Positions 1-11,589 of a DNA stretch of 64,000 bases are shown here, piece by piece. Positions within the stretch are counted from its first letter, which is position 1; each line of letters opens with the position of its first letter. The position numbers were made by a program, and so were the translations under genes. This DNA comes from Monodelphis domestica (Eukaryota > Chordata > Mammalia > Didelphimorphia > Didelphidae): assembly GCF_027887165.1 (NCBI RefSeq), contig NC_077234.1, positions 249,366,158-249,430,157 on the forward strand, read 5' to 3'. Under the pieces are notes generated by a model. The model did not search any database and was not told the origin of the DNA. It worked only from the letters and a program-made list of their open reading frames with translations.

Positions 1-602
1 CATGGACGCTGTACCGGAAGCACATGAAGCAGCCGGAGCAATTCCACCAACGCTCCCTCCGGTCAATCATGAGGATCCGATGGCAGGACCGAATCACCAA
101 CCAGGAAGTCCTCGACAGAGCCAACTCCACCAGCATCGAAGTCCTGGTCCTCAAAGCCCAGCTACGATGGTCTGGACACGTCCTCCGCATGGACCCACCG
201 CGAATACCAAGACAGGTATTCTATGGGGAACTGTCAGCTGGACTCAGGAAACAAGGCCGACCAAAGAAAAGATTCAAGGATCAGCTAAAGTCCAACTTGA
301 AGTGGGCTGGCATGACACCAAAGCAACTAGAACTCGCTGCCTCTGACAGAAGCAGCTGGCGAACCCACATTCACCAGGCCGCCACCACCTTTGAAGATGA
401 GCGACGTCGACGTCTTGCCGCTGTGCGTGAACGCCGACACCAGGCCACAGCCGCACCTCCCGTAACAACTGGCGTCCCAGGCCCCGTGTGCCACAGACTG
501 TGTGCCTCAGCCTTTGGACTCCAAAGCCATAGGAGGGTACACCATAGATGAAACTGCACAAAGACAGTCGTCATTCTTGGTCACCCAGAGACGACCACTA
601 CT
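1..602 (+). mobile_element. LINE 3' end: reverse-transcriptase C-terminus plus 3' tail
   Basis: An open frame runs from the window edge to 551. Its product matches the C-terminal part of non-LTR retrotransposon polyproteins annotated as endonuclease-reverse transcriptase: LRWSGHVLRMD, then IPRQVFYGEL, a GRPKKRFKD block, a WRTHIHQAA segment and an Arg-rich stretch. It ends in a Cys/His pattern (CHRLC...SHRRVHH) that resembles a shortened C2H2 zinc finger. The upstream RT and endonuclease lie outside the window. After the stop comes a short 3' UTR ending near 602 in CCACTAC. That tail is shared with the 548-bp elements at 25516 and 29739. The clade is probably RTE-like, but this is inferred from the motifs only. 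The frame has no internal stop over 175 codons, yet the finger is degenerate, so this is more likely a fairly recent truncated copy than an active gene. Confidence 0.75.
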
Positions 603-1040
603 ATTTAAGGCAGCACCTAGCACACAGTAAACCATTAATGCTGCCTGATTGGTTCGTGCTGGAGGAACACTACCTGAACTCTGAGATGAGGAAGGTGCAA
701 AAAGAATCCATTCTCCTTAACTCCGCTAGGTATAAGGGCTGGGAAGAGGAATAAGAAAATAAGTCCTAAATAAGAGTTCTCAGACGGTTCTTTTCTTTCC
801 TAACTAGCTGTGGTGGCAGCAATAGTGGCAAAAAGCAGCAACAAATGGCAATTTGGAGGCAGATGACAGTAGCAGCATGGTAGAGTTTAAACAGATGGCA
901 ATTAAACCCCTAGACAGCAGCAGGATGAAAGAAAAGCATCAAATGGGGGTGGGGGTGGCTTGGAAATTGAGGGGACCTTGGAAATTTCTAAGTTTACGCT
1001 CTTTTAGCACTTATTAAAAATATATGTGATCGTAGAACTC
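603..1040. other. Unassigned sequence
   Basis: No coding frame of note and no repeat I can name. It begins directly after the LINE tail. It could be old degraded LTR or unique DNA. Confidence 0.4.
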
Positions 1041-1620
1041 AATCATTTAAAATATAAGGCTTTATTCAGAGAAATGTCTCAGGTCAGGTGCCCCAAAGGA
1101 TTACAGAGAAAATACAGGGCACTGCCTCAAGTTGTTGACCCAACACAAATGCCCCAAAATTCACAGAAAAAAATCCCTTACTTATAGGAGAATCCCAATG
1201 TAATCAAGTCTCCCAGAAGGGATTATACCATTTTACAATAGTTGGAGACAGTGTTGAATAATTTTACAAAGACTTTACAATGAACACATTCAAACTTATT
1301 AACATCTTCAAGAAATTGAGAATAACTTCACAATGGATGCATCCAAACAAATCAATATTTTAAAGAAATGACCAGGAAGTTGGAGACAGATGCAAAGAAG
1401 GGAGTAGCTCCCCTGGATTATCTGGGAGGGCCTGCAAAGATACAATAGGGGAGTCTTCTAGGACAAAAGGATACTCAAGATTGGTCCTCAGCCTGGGACA
1501 ATTCCCAGACAGGGTCCCTTAGGGCTGCAAAGCTTTGATAGGAATGGGGGGGGGGGGGGAGGAGGCATCAAGTTTTAGATAGTAACAACTTTTAATAACT
1601 TGAGAATAAAACACTAATTT
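1041..1620 (-). mobile_element. LTR-like segment, minus strand
   Basis: On the minus strand there is an AATAAA polyadenylation signal (plus-strand TTTATT near 1072) in a context typical of the R region of marsupial LTRs, followed upstream by several hundred bases of U3-like sequence. A run of 13 G lies near 1546. No terminal inverted repeat or target duplication was found, so the ends are approximate. Confidence 0.35.
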
Positions 1621-2384
1621 CACACTCCACACACTTGGAAGCCAAGTGGTAGCAATAAGGGAATCCTGGCAATACCCAAGGAGCTACAAAGGCTGAACCA
1701 GTGGCAGCATTGAAGACCTCAGGTAGGAGAGGTTTTCTCACATGCAAAGTTAGGGCAGGTCAATTGGAAATGTGGAGACCCCAATTCTGCCCTTTGTCCC
1801 AAGAGAATTCACCCCCAGGGAGATCTCAGATTTAGCAGTTTCTGACTGAACAATAGAAACTTTAAAGTACTTGATAATCCCAGTTTAGGTGGGACTAGCA
1901 GACCTTAACAAATGCTAAGTATCCTTTTAGTCTTGGAAATTTCTGGTAGTATATCAGATCCACTCCTAAGAAGAACAACACCATCCTTTTAGAATCCATT
2001 GTAAGTAGATACCCCAGCCTCTGGCTAAGAGTTTTTTCCCAAGCCTTATTGCATCCTATCAGTGTAAATTGGACTTCTCATTTCCTTGTAGCCATGGTAA
2101 TGTCAATCAATCATACTTCCCTGTCCTTGGTTTCCCAAATGATTTATAAGTTCCCCAAATTCTCTTGTTCTTTGGAGGATCATCTAGTGGGGCGATCCTC
2201 TCAGAGATACTGCTCCCAAAGTCCCAGAGCCTTTTGGCTTTGTGTGGTTTTTCTATATGGCTGTGGAATGCTTTCCTGATTAACATTTGGTTTTGTCTGA
2301 CCACTTTAGTAGTTCTGTGTTTTTCAAGGTTAACAAGCAGTTGATCCTCAACTCAAAACTTTTATATCCACCGAGTTGAATTTT
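1621..2384. other. Unassigned sequence
   Basis: No gene or named repeat seen. Short open frames here have no protein-like character. The stretch ends at the target duplication of the CORE-SINE that follows. Confidence 0.4.
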
Positions 2385-3080
2385 TTCTTTTCTTTTCTCT
2401 TTTTTTTACCTTTACCTTTGGCATGGGCATCGTACCCCTAAAAACTCAGGCAAACTATGATCAGGGAAATGCCTTGGCTCCCTTACACCCTTGGACTCCC
2501 AACAGGAAACCTCTGACCCTGAGAGGATTACCCTCCTTTGATTATCCCATTGATTTGAGATGGACAAAGACACACCTCATCCATCTGTCCTCCAAATCAG
2601 AACCACCTCACGCCTTCAGGCAAACCTCCTCCCCCAACCCCTGGCTCCAGAGTCAAGTCCTCACTGCTGTAAAAGACTATAAAAACCCCAGAATTGAGAC
2701 ATTCTGGGTCTTGCTGTCCTCCTAAGGAGCAGCTCTTCTAGCCAAGCTGTTCCACCTAGGAGGCAGGCTTCCAACTATGCTGCTTCCTGGTCAGATTCAA
2801 TATTACTTTCCAAATTAATAAATTTCTCTATTTTTAAGCCAAGTTTTCAAGTCTTGCATTCTTGCAAAAGGCATCCTTCCTGAACCCCAGGGGTTCACCT
2901 CTGAACCCCATGACACCTTCAGTCTTAGTATAAGTTCTTAGAAGAGTAGCAAGAGCTAGGCAATCAGGGTGAAATGACTTGCCCTGGGTCACACAGCTAA
3001 AAAGAGATCAAATTTGAAACCAGATCCACCCAACCCCAAGCCTGACCTATTTATCTACTGTGCTACCTAGCTGCCCTGCA
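2385..3080 (-). mobile_element. Marsupial CORE-SINE, minus strand, split by an LTR
   Basis: The right part reads as the reverse complement of the marsupial CORE-SINE: ...GCTAGGCAAT...CTTGCCC...GGTCACACAGCTAA...ACCTAGCTGCCC. The tail (TTTACCTTTACC) lies left of a 497-bp LTR inserted in it. The SINE is bounded by the 12-bp direct repeat GAGTTGAATTTT at 2373-2384 and 3081-3092, which proves both halves belong to one insertion. Confidence 0.88.
2419..2915 (+). mobile_element. Solo LTR inside the CORE-SINE, 4-bp TSD
   Basis: The unit starts TGGCATGGG and ends CCCCATGACA, an imperfect terminal inverted repeat. It has a TATA-like CTATAAAAACC near 2676 and AATAAA-type signal (ATTAATAAATTT) near 2815, both in plus orientation. 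The 4-bp CCTT flanks it on both sides (2415-2418 and 2916-2919). A 4-bp duplication is typical of class I (gamma-like) retroviruses. No internal viral sequence remains, so it is a solo LTR left by recombination. Confidence 0.85.
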
Positions 3081-3180
3081 GAGTTGAATTTTCAAGGGAT
3101 TTTACTCCTCCCCACTGGCACTGTGGGAGATTGCCTTCATCTTATTTCACATTTATCAAACAAAGAAGGAAACCAAAGAG

Positions 3181-3900
3181 ACAAAAAGCAGCCTTTGGAT
3201 GAAAGGAGCTTACTTTTAGTGAAGGATGTGTACCCAAATAAAATAGAATTTAAGGATTTAAAGAGCAAAACTACTAGTGCTACAAGAAGACAACATCTAG
3301 ATTCAGCCTTAAAAATAGTATTACAAAAAGTTAGGATGGAGAGGGAATGTATTCCAGGAATTACAATGGACATTATAAACAAGTGACTAGGTCTCCAAGG
3401 GTTAAGGAATGTGAGCGAAGAATGGAAAGATTAGGAGGAGCTGAATTGTGGACAGTCTTAAAATTATGTTAAGAATTTATTTTTTGCCTTAAGCCAATTA
3501 AGGACAAATGCAAGTGTTTGAAAGAATGAGCTATCTCAGGAAGCTAGTAATGGTAGCTGTGTGGAGGGACTGGAAAGGAGATACTTTGAAAGAAAGGACA
3601 CCAATTAGAAAGACATTATCGTAGTCTAAGAAGGGATGAAAAAGGGCTTACCTTGGGAGGTAAGTTAGTGAAGAAAAAGGATTGTATATGAAATCTAAAA
3701 TGTAAAATCTGGAAGACTAGGCAATGGAATGGGTTGAAAGGGAAGTCAAGTATGATTTCAGTGTTTTAAAACTGGGAAGATTGGTGGTGACTTCCATAAA
3801 AACAGTGAAGTTTAGAGAATACTGGATTTAACTATTTTAAATGTGCTGATTTAGAGTTTCCAATGTGACATTCAGATAATGATATACAAATTGGGCATGT
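3181..3900 (-). mobile_element. L2 (CR1 clade) fragment, antisense
   Basis: Reads as the reverse complement of the 3' half of L2: GGAGCTTAC near the start, then the long antisense body with segments such as GCAGCTGTGTGGAGGGACTGGA-like (near 3555), ACCAATTAGAAAG, and GGAAGTCAAGTATGATTTCAG. It is strongly diverged, as expected for an ancient mammalian repeat. Exact ends are uncertain. Confidence 0.6.
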
Positions 3901-4351
3901 GAAAGCACTACCAAAAAATGCACATTTGCATAAAAATTAGTAGAGATCCCTGCAGCAGATGACAAAGCTAAGAAAAATCATCAAACAATGTAATTTTTTA
4001 ATATTCATACACAAGATATTCAAATTATAGTCAGCAGTCATTCTATCAAGAAATATTCATTTGTAATTCAAGAGATCCAAGATAGTGAGGAGAGGGGAAT
4101 GAGGCTGGAATTGAATGAATGGTTGATGACTTCAGCAGAACCATCTCTGTTCTATCTCTTAACCAGGCAGGTCTAAAGAGAGAACAAGGATGGAAGTAGC
4201 CATAACTCTAATTGACATCTGCTTACACCTCTTACCTAACTGTACCTATTTCACTTTGCATGCCTAATGATTTAGTCTTTTGTTGTTTTGCTTATAGGAG
4301 AAATCATCACTGGATGTGTAATACCATTTGAATTATTTCACTTCTTCATAT
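3901..4351. other. Unassigned sequence
   Basis: AT-rich, no gene or clear repeat recognised; may contain further degraded L2. Confidence 0.4.
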
Positions 4352-4982
4352 TGTGAACTTTAAATTACTCTACCCTACTTAAAGTTGTAATCTTCCGATT
4401 GAACAATGAAGGTACTTAGTTCTCACCTTACAGTGAAGCTAGAACTTTAAGCTATTTTTAGACCTTAATACAAAAAGATGTTAAGTAACTATAAAGGTTA
4501 AATTAATTACAAAAAGTCAAGTATCTTAATACAAAAAGATGTTAAGTAACTATAGAGGCTAAATTAATCACAAAAAGGTCAAGTAACTAACAAAAGGTGA
4601 ACTTAACAAAGAAGTATTAAGTAACTCAAAAGATATAATCTAATCAAAAAAGATGAGAACTAAAAGTATGAGAAGTCCTGGAGAAAGCCTTTAATGTGAT
4701 TAGTGGCTACAAGCTATTGTCCATTTCGGTGGTGAGTTTCTGGCTGAGTTTCCTCCTTTACTTTCCAACTTTATCCTCTTAGAAGCCTCTAAGCTTCTTC
4801 AGACACCTAGAGGCGGGGATTTTCAACTCCCCCTGGCATAGGCCAGGCAGGAGAAATCCTACATCCTCTTCCCTCCTTCTCCTTAAATTTCTTCCCTCTA
4901 TATTAATTAAATTACCATAAAATTCCAGACTGACTTGGGTATTTTATTTGGGAATTCCCCTGGCGACCAAATTTAAGTCACA
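4352..4982 (+). mobile_element. LTR, plus strand
   Basis: Starts TGTGAACTTTAAATT and ends AATTTAAGTCACA, which are near-perfect inverted repeats. The U3-like part carries a 61-bp tandem duplication (4465-4587). The downstream part has an ATTAAA-type signal near 4907 and the sequence GGGAATTCCCCTGGCGACCA, which is shared with the minus-strand LTR at 45568-46579. No 4-6 bp target duplication was found, so the exact ends are tentative. Confidence 0.6.
4465..4587 (+). repeat. 61-bp tandem duplication in LTR U3
   Basis: Two adjacent copies of a 61-bp unit beginning TTAATACAAAAAGATG at 4465 and 4526, differing at a few positions. Direct repeats of this size in a U3 often correspond to duplicated enhancers. 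Confidence 0.85.
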
Positions 4983-5792
4983 ACTCTAAAATCATCTTTA
5001 CTATATGGCTGGTGGCCCAGATAGATTTATGGATTCCCTGTGCTTTGAAAAGGCCAACCTAATCTATGAAATTCTCTGACCTTCCAAATTGCATCTCCTT
5101 TGGCTGCATTTTTATATTAGAGGAATGATTCTGAGGCTAATCAGAAAAACTACCTTGTCAATGAGGTAGCGTCTGAACACATTTAGAATTACAATGAAGA
5201 AAACACTCATTTTAGTATGTCTGATATCCCTTTTGGGGTGACTTGAGAAACCAGTCACTTTTCCATTTTCCTAATACCTATAGTACCAAGACTGAGAGAG
5301 AAGGTTCTATAACTTGTGACTTTAGCAGAGAAATGCTTTACATACCACAGCCAAAAGAATTGCATCGTAATTTTTATCTCCTTTAGCATTATGAACAATT
5401 TTTTTAAAGGAGATATGGTGTAGGATTGGGAAGGTCAATAAGCAGGATGAGTAGCATAAATTCTTACCAACCCCTTAGGGAAAGACAAAAGGGGAGCTAG
5501 AGCACACCAACTAAATACCCTATTGATAAAATAGTTTTGGAGACAGGTAGAATTTGATGCTTCTAAGCAATTTGATATCTATTCAGTGTGACTACAGTTG
5601 CTATGGTTGTAGGCAATGGAGACCACAGAGGCTCATTTATGTTTAGAGAGATTCATAACTAGCTACTTCATAAATCCAAAGGAAAAAAAGTAGAATTCAT
5701 TCATTTCCCATCTGATTGCAAGAAATCACAAAATAAGACATGAGTTTCAGAAATACACAGAAACCTAATTATTTTAGAGGAGGATGGGTTCT
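4983..5792. other. 3' flank of the host gene, no feature seen
   Basis: Lies downstream of the minus-strand gene and should contain its 3' UTR. An ATTAAA hexamer on the minus strand overlaps the stop codon (5790-5795). I see no other convincing polyadenylation signal and no named repeat. Confidence 0.35.
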
Positions 5793-8673
5793 TTAATTTG
5801 CAGTTCTCTTATTTTTCAGTCTGTCTAATAGAGATCTTACAACATCCTCATTCCTTCTTGCTCCTTGTGTGGGGGTACTGAAATTCATGGACATTTTTTC
5901 TTTGAACTGTTGCTTATTTTCATATGTTTTTCTCCCACATGGCCGATCACCCTTAGCAAGTATAAAATTGAGCCAGGTCATCCTTTTAGGTAAATGATGA
6001 TCAATTTGTGATTTAAGGGACATAGTGTGAGGACAAGAAGATGAAGTTGGAGATGTAAAGTATGAAGGGTCCCAAATGTTTCCTGTCTTTGGCTGGGGAA
6101 CTTGGAGGACATATTTAATACCCATTTCATCCTTACTATTAGGCAAAGGACTTGGCATGACCACTAATTGTGCTCTATAAGGATCTTTTGTTCCATTTAT
6201 ATGAGGACAACCATATGGAATCCAAGAGGCACAAGCTAAACAGATAGTGTAACTAGATGATAAATGTGAGCCAGGCTGAGTATTATGATATCCCCTCATT
6301 CGCCTCAGGAGAATCTGCTTTTGGATATCACTTTTTATTTTCTCCCGCGGAATGGAATTGATGATATCATTGAAAAATTCCTTAGAGATCGTCCCAACAC
6401 CCTCAGTCGGGTGTGCTGCATGGACATGTGTGAAATACTTTGAAGACTCTCTCTGGACTTTGTGGACCTTGTGGTGGAGGCCAGGTGGAAAAGTCTTAAC
6501 AGGGCTGTGAAAATGGGAGGTCACTTTGACTTGGTCTTTCAGGTTTGACGGGGATCTCCAACGGCTAAATCCTGGAAATGGAGTGGACTGTTGGCCGGGC
6601 TTTCCTGAATTCTCAGGCTCTCTTCCCCGATCTATCAGAGGGGCGCCTTGATAAGCCGCGCGGCAGTCAGGACTGAGTCTGAGCATATCTGGAGGCTGAG
6701 GAGCCAGATGAAGCTCCGGGGGGTGGTCGGAATCTGAAGCTGTAGAGCCCTGGTGGCCGTCTGGCGCGGTCTGCTCATCCCACTGGGGAGAAGCCAGAGA
6801 AGGCTGGTCTTGGTGGTCGGGATCGTCGTCAGCCTGGATTGTCTGGCCCGGGCTCGATGAAGGAATGGGCCGGGGTTCTAAGTTCCGAGTGGAATGTGAG
6901 GTGTCCTCGGTCTGGTCCGCCTCATCGGGCCGGGCAGCGCCTGTGAGAGCCTCGTCCTGCTCAGGAGTTCCTGGCACAGCCTCCGCTGAGGAGCTGGGAG
7001 GGGATGGAGGTACGTCCGTAGGCTTGCGTTCCAGCGGAGTCTCCTTGGCGGGGTTCGGACCTCCTTCGGGGGCCTCGGGATGCTCCTTGACCTCGCTCTC
7101 TGGACCCGGTCCAGGCTCGCGCGGGCAGGCGGCGTCTGGTGGGGCTTTCTCCTGTTGGCGAAGGTCCGCCGTGCCATTCCCTCTGAGCTCTGAGCTCTGT
7201 GGCGTCGCAGCGAGCTCCTGGTCAGGGCCTGGTTGAGGGGCGACCCAGTAACTGAAGTGCAAGACTTCAGTGGGGTGCTCCGGACCCACTAAGCGCCTCG
7301 CCTGTTGCTCGGGGACCAGGAGGACCTCGGCCAGGCTGTAGGCTCCTGGCAGAGCCGCGGGCTGCTGCTGGGGGAGCCTGGAGGGAACGAGGGCCCCCCG
7401 GAGCCAGCTGTAGTGGGGCACCAGCGGGCTCTCGCTCAGAGGCGGACGCGGGTAGTGAAAGGGCGCCGAGGCGGCCCTGATCCAGTCGGGGTCGTGGCTG
7501 GCCGGGTGCGTGGCCACTGGAGTCAGCACAGTCATGGCCATGGGAGTCAAGGGCACGGGGGGACCTGCGGGTGGCACCGTGAGAGGCCTGACCTGCTGGA
7601 GGGATTGTGATGACACCCCGCTTGTGATCTCAGGGTAGCTGCCGGGGGAGGGGAGCGGAAGGGCTGGCATCTTGGGCCGTTGGGGGAGGCACCGGAGCCG
7701 GGGCGTCACGGCCCAGTCCCAGGGCCGAGAGCCCAGCGAAGGCTGGCCGCCGAGGCACGGCAAGGCCCCCGAGCTCCCCCTGGCCCAGGAGTCGGGCAGG
7801 GACGGAGATTGGGGCCAGGCCCCGAGGAGTGGCTGGGCCTCGCATTGGATCTGACAACCTTGGGGAATCTTAGGAAGGTGGTCCGGTCCGGACGGGCTCT
7901 TGAGGAGGGGGCGCTCGGGAGCCAGGGGTGCCTGGGGCCAGCGAGTGAGGCCGAACAGCGGGGTGGCCCAGTACTCCGGGCACGCCGAGGCGATGACCGC
8001 GGCCTTGCCCCAGGGCCTGGCGCGGGGGGCCTCCAGGTGGGGCAGCAGCACGGCCGCCGCCTCCCTGGGGCCCGCCGAGGGCGTCGCGGTGCTCCTGCAG
8101 CGAGGGTTGCCCGGCAGTCTGACCTGCGCCGGGCTCGTCTTGGCCCTGGACAGGGCGTCCTCGCTGATGGACGGCACCGAGTGCTGGGGGTAGCACGGCA
8201 GCAGCACCATCTTGGACGGGCGGGGGAGGCCCCTGGCAGCGAGGCCCGGCGCTTTGGTGGGCGACACTGCGGACGGGGACAAGGAGAGGCCGTTAGAGTC
8301 TGTGGGGAAGAGCAGGCAGAGGGGCCCAGCGCAGGGAGAGCCAGCCCGGGACAGCCTCACGCCTCGGAGGGGCTCCTTTTACCCCCCTCCCGCTGAGGAG
8401 GAAGCCTGAGGCCAGCTCCTGCTCCGGCCACCCGAGTGGCGGAAAGTTCAGTGAGGGGTCTCTCCCGGGGCGGGGGCTCCTGAGGCCACAAAGTCAAAGC
8501 TCACCGTTTGAAAACGTCTTCTGCCTTCTCCCCATTGGTCTGTTGGAGGCGTCCCTCTGAGAATGGCAAGAGAGATGGAGAATCTGGGTGACCTCATCAA
8601 GCAGGCCAGGATCTGCAGGTCTGGGGCTCCCCGCCAGGGGAGGCCCAGCACCGCCAGAACTGTGCCCGAGCAT
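5793..8673 (-). CDS. Uncharacterised proline-rich protein, two coding exons
   Basis: Predicted CDS joins 8673-8505 to 8299-5793 (minus strand), 2676 bases, 891 residues. The large frame alone is open for 855 codons from an upstream ATG at 8360, but a strong acceptor inside it (pyrimidine tract CTTCCCCACAG ending at 8300) and a GTGAGC donor after 8505 give a spliced gene in matching phase 1. The chosen ATG at 8673 has A at -3, and an in-frame stop lies at 8704-8706. Residues about 60-600 are rich in Pro, Ser and Ala with no clear domain; about 440-580 is acidic and low complexity. The C-terminal ~260 residues look folded: a Lys/His-rich segment, then CLACASWIPYGCPH (CX2CX7CXH, about residues 743-756), DPYRAQLVVMPSPLP, KYVLQVPQPK, and a basic end. 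No signal peptide or membrane segment. The style resembles fast-evolving germ-cell proteins, but I assign no name or function. Confidence 0.75.
8300..8504 (-). other. Predicted phase-1 intron of the proline-rich gene
   Basis: Donor AAACG|GTGAGC, acceptor TTCCCCACAG|ACTCTAAC, length 205 bp. The exon ends after the first base of a codon and resumes with the second, so the frame is kept. Without splicing, the upstream frame would stop three codons after the donor (GAG CTT TGA). Confidence 0.75.
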
Positions 8674-9034
8674 CCTCCCACAGACAGCGAAAGGCAAGAT
8701 GGGCTAGAGACCTCTGGAAGATTTACTCCTCACTCTCACTAAAAGCAGCTCTAAGAATCATTTGTGTGCTAATTTATTAGTGAAGTGAGAGGGAAAATGA
8801 CCACATAGAGCTTCGTGGTGGTCATCCAAAGCTCGTTTTAACAAGAATAAGATAATTTTACTGTAGAGGAGAGTCTTCCCCACAGACATATCCATTGTTC
8901 CAAATCAAGCCTCTTACAAAAGCCTTTCTGGTATGAATGTAAATGAAATGGAATCAATGGCCCTTTGGAACTAGATGGGCAAAAATTTGGAGAACCATAA
9001 AAACTAGGACTGAGAAATGCCTTTTTTCATAGGG
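8674..9034. other. 5' flank of the proline-rich gene
   Basis: Upstream of the predicted start codon. It should hold 5' UTR or a further non-coding exon. I see no TATA box or clear CpG island here; the high GC content lies inside the coding exon (about 6600-8450). Confidence 0.35.
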
Positions 9035-9215
9035 TCAGAGATAGTGCTTGAAGGACTCTTGGAGGTCATCCTACTCTTCCTGATTGATAAATAAGAAAAC
9101 TGAGGCACAGAGAAATCCTATGACCTACACGGGATTTCACAGTGAATATAATTGAGGTGGGATTGGAAACTAGTTCTTACTAGATTCCAGATCCAGCAAG
9201 GAACCCTCTACATCA
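9035..9215 (-). mobile_element. MIR, minus strand
   Basis: Contains GAAAACTGAGGCACAGAGAAA followed by diverged CORE sequence, the reverse complement of MIR. Confidence 0.65.
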
Positions 9216-10318
9216 CCACGTTGCCTCAATCTAGGCATCTTCTAAACCTTTTCCGCACACAAAATGTCATAGTAATCCACATTACATTTCCACTATCCCA
9301 TTCCTGTCTTAAAGGGCTTCTTACCAGTATCAAGAAGAGCAGGACACTGAGCCAATCCAAATGGTCTTCCAGATTATAAATTTCTTCAATAGAAGGCAGC
9401 TAAAGGGTTAATGAGTCCCCTATGAAAATAAACTGATCAATAGGAGTTTGTCCACAAAGAGTCCTTTCTCCTAAGAGGCCATTGTCCCAGCAACATTTGA
9501 TGTGCCCTTAGAAAACTACAGCAGGACTGAATCCTCTCATCTTTAGTCCCAAAAAGGGTTGCTAAAGTGACTCTTACATCATAGAGTAGCATCTATCCAT
9601 TGTCCATCTGCAGACAGTTTACTTACCAACCTCTATAGTATCTATTTAATTCACGGGAAATTTGAACTTCTTGACATTTCTGTGATGGAATGCTTCATAG
9701 CAAAACTCAGAATGTCTTGTAGGCACAGCTAGATATCTTCCCAAATCTGCAGAAAGCTTTCTGACATAAAATGACTGAATCCTTATCTCTTACCTCCCGG
9801 AAAGTGCAAAGCCCTTGAATCCTTCCCAAGAGCCTTAATTTCTGTGCCTCCTAAAGGGCAGGCACCACTCATTCCCATGATATTCCCCAACATGCATCTG
9901 TTCTCAGACTCTACCTCTGCCATTGAACACATTTCCATGTTTTATAGGAAATCGTTTATAAATTTGATGAAGATTTTCTACCAACCAGTAAAGGTCTTCA
10001 CTACCCCCATTATAATTTGTTACCATACTAGACCTATTATAATACCAGAGTTTTAAGGGGAAAAGAAGAGAATTCCAGAGTTTCAAGGGGGGAAAAAAGT
10101 AAGTGAAGTCAAATCTAAATCCTCTTAGTTCACTAATCCTAGGAATAAGTCTCAGGACTGCTCACATTTTATTTGGAAAAATGTATGCCTTTTGTTATTT
10201 GCATTCCCCACCTCACCCTTGTAACGGGCCAATAAAACTCAATAATAAAGAAAAACAATTAAGTGAAATTGACAAACAGAGGGATCAAGTCTGACAATAT
10301 ATTCAATATTCTACACAT
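9216..10318. other. No feature recognised
   Basis: Unique-looking AT-rich DNA. Short open frames at 9844-10086 on both strands have no protein-like features. Confidence 0.4.
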
Positions 10319-10455
10319 GTAGCCCTGGGTCTGGAATCAGAGGACTCAGATTCAAAGGCCAACTTGGCTACTAATAGCTCATGTGACCTTGGCCAAGTCA
10401 TCATTTTCCTCATCTATAAAATAAAGGAGGAAGAAAAATGGGACAGGTGACCTTT
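10319..10455 (+). mobile_element. MIR, plus strand
   Basis: Shows a tRNA-like lead, GGACTCAGATTCAAAGGCC, then CTCATGTGACCTTGGCCAAGTCA and TTTCCTCATCTATAAAATA, the MIR CORE and 3' end. Confidence 0.75.
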
Positions 10456-11589
10456 AAGGAAACTTTTATTTTATATTTATAACTACTTAGATCCTATGAG
10501 CTGACATTTTACCTTTTTTGCACCCAGCAAATATTCTGTAAACATTTGCTGAATAAACAGTCAATTCATTTTCATCTACTTCACTGGATATGTTAAGTAT
10601 ATTATGTAGTTCTGTGGAACATTGTATGCATGTAAAGTAAAAAAGAAAAATGTTATTTAATTAAAAAGTTTTTTTCTTTTTGTTGGGGAACTGAATCCAT
10701 CTTACCTTGGATTTAGGGAATGAGATTAAATAGAATTAATTACAATGAACTGTAGGTTCAGCAGGATCTCCCTCTCTCTTGCCTTGTCTAGGAAATGCCC
10801 AGTTTGTCACTCTATAAAATCCACAAGATCTTATTCACATAGATTTTCATCAGGAAATGGATCTTTTAATTATCTAGTTGGAAACCATCTTTAACCCTTT
10901 GACATCGAGGCTAGGAAAGAGTAAATTACTTCCCTAAAAATAATGAGTCCCTAAAAATAATGAGTCATGAGTTCAGATCCTCTGACTTGTATAATACCAT
11001 ATTCTTTCAGAAATACCAAGTTTGCCTCTGAAAACAGTAGAAAAACTGATGCTAGTCACAGATGAACATTGGAAAGTAACGATTATCCCTTGGAAAAGCC
11101 TGCCTTGCATAAAGATTAAAATGTAAGTCATGTAGAGGAGATCATCCTTCAACTTTAACTGGTTGAAATGCAAGACCACCCTGTAGGAAAAATCAGCATA
11201 ATAACTAATTTATCCTTCAAAATCAGCTACCAAAACAAATAGTGGATTCATGTGCCTCCTGCTCAGAAGAAATCAAAGATCTTCTGGGAAATCCAGTAGC
11301 ATCCAATTGTGGCAATCAGGCATAAACCCTCCAGGAAAATTGCCACATGATTTCTCCTTGGTAGATCATAAGTAAATAGTTGATAAAATTGGAGACCTCC
11401 TTCCCCATAATCAGAGTGTAAACTGTAACTGAGAGCATCAGGACAAGCCATTTGGGGGGGTTTCCTTTCCCTAAGGGATTTGTTTTACCCCTAATGCCAG
11501 TGGATTGACCAATTGACTCTTTCCCTGCACACATTCCGTGCATGTTTACTCACCTACTTAAAACCACTTTAAAATGTGCGTCAATTGTT
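10456..11589. other. No feature recognised
   Basis: AT-rich, no gene and no named repeat apart from short low-complexity runs. Confidence 0.4.

Noticed and set aside
6865..8409. Several open frames overlapping the gene on the opposite strand or other frames
   Set aside because: Shadows of the GC-rich coding exon; no start context or domain.
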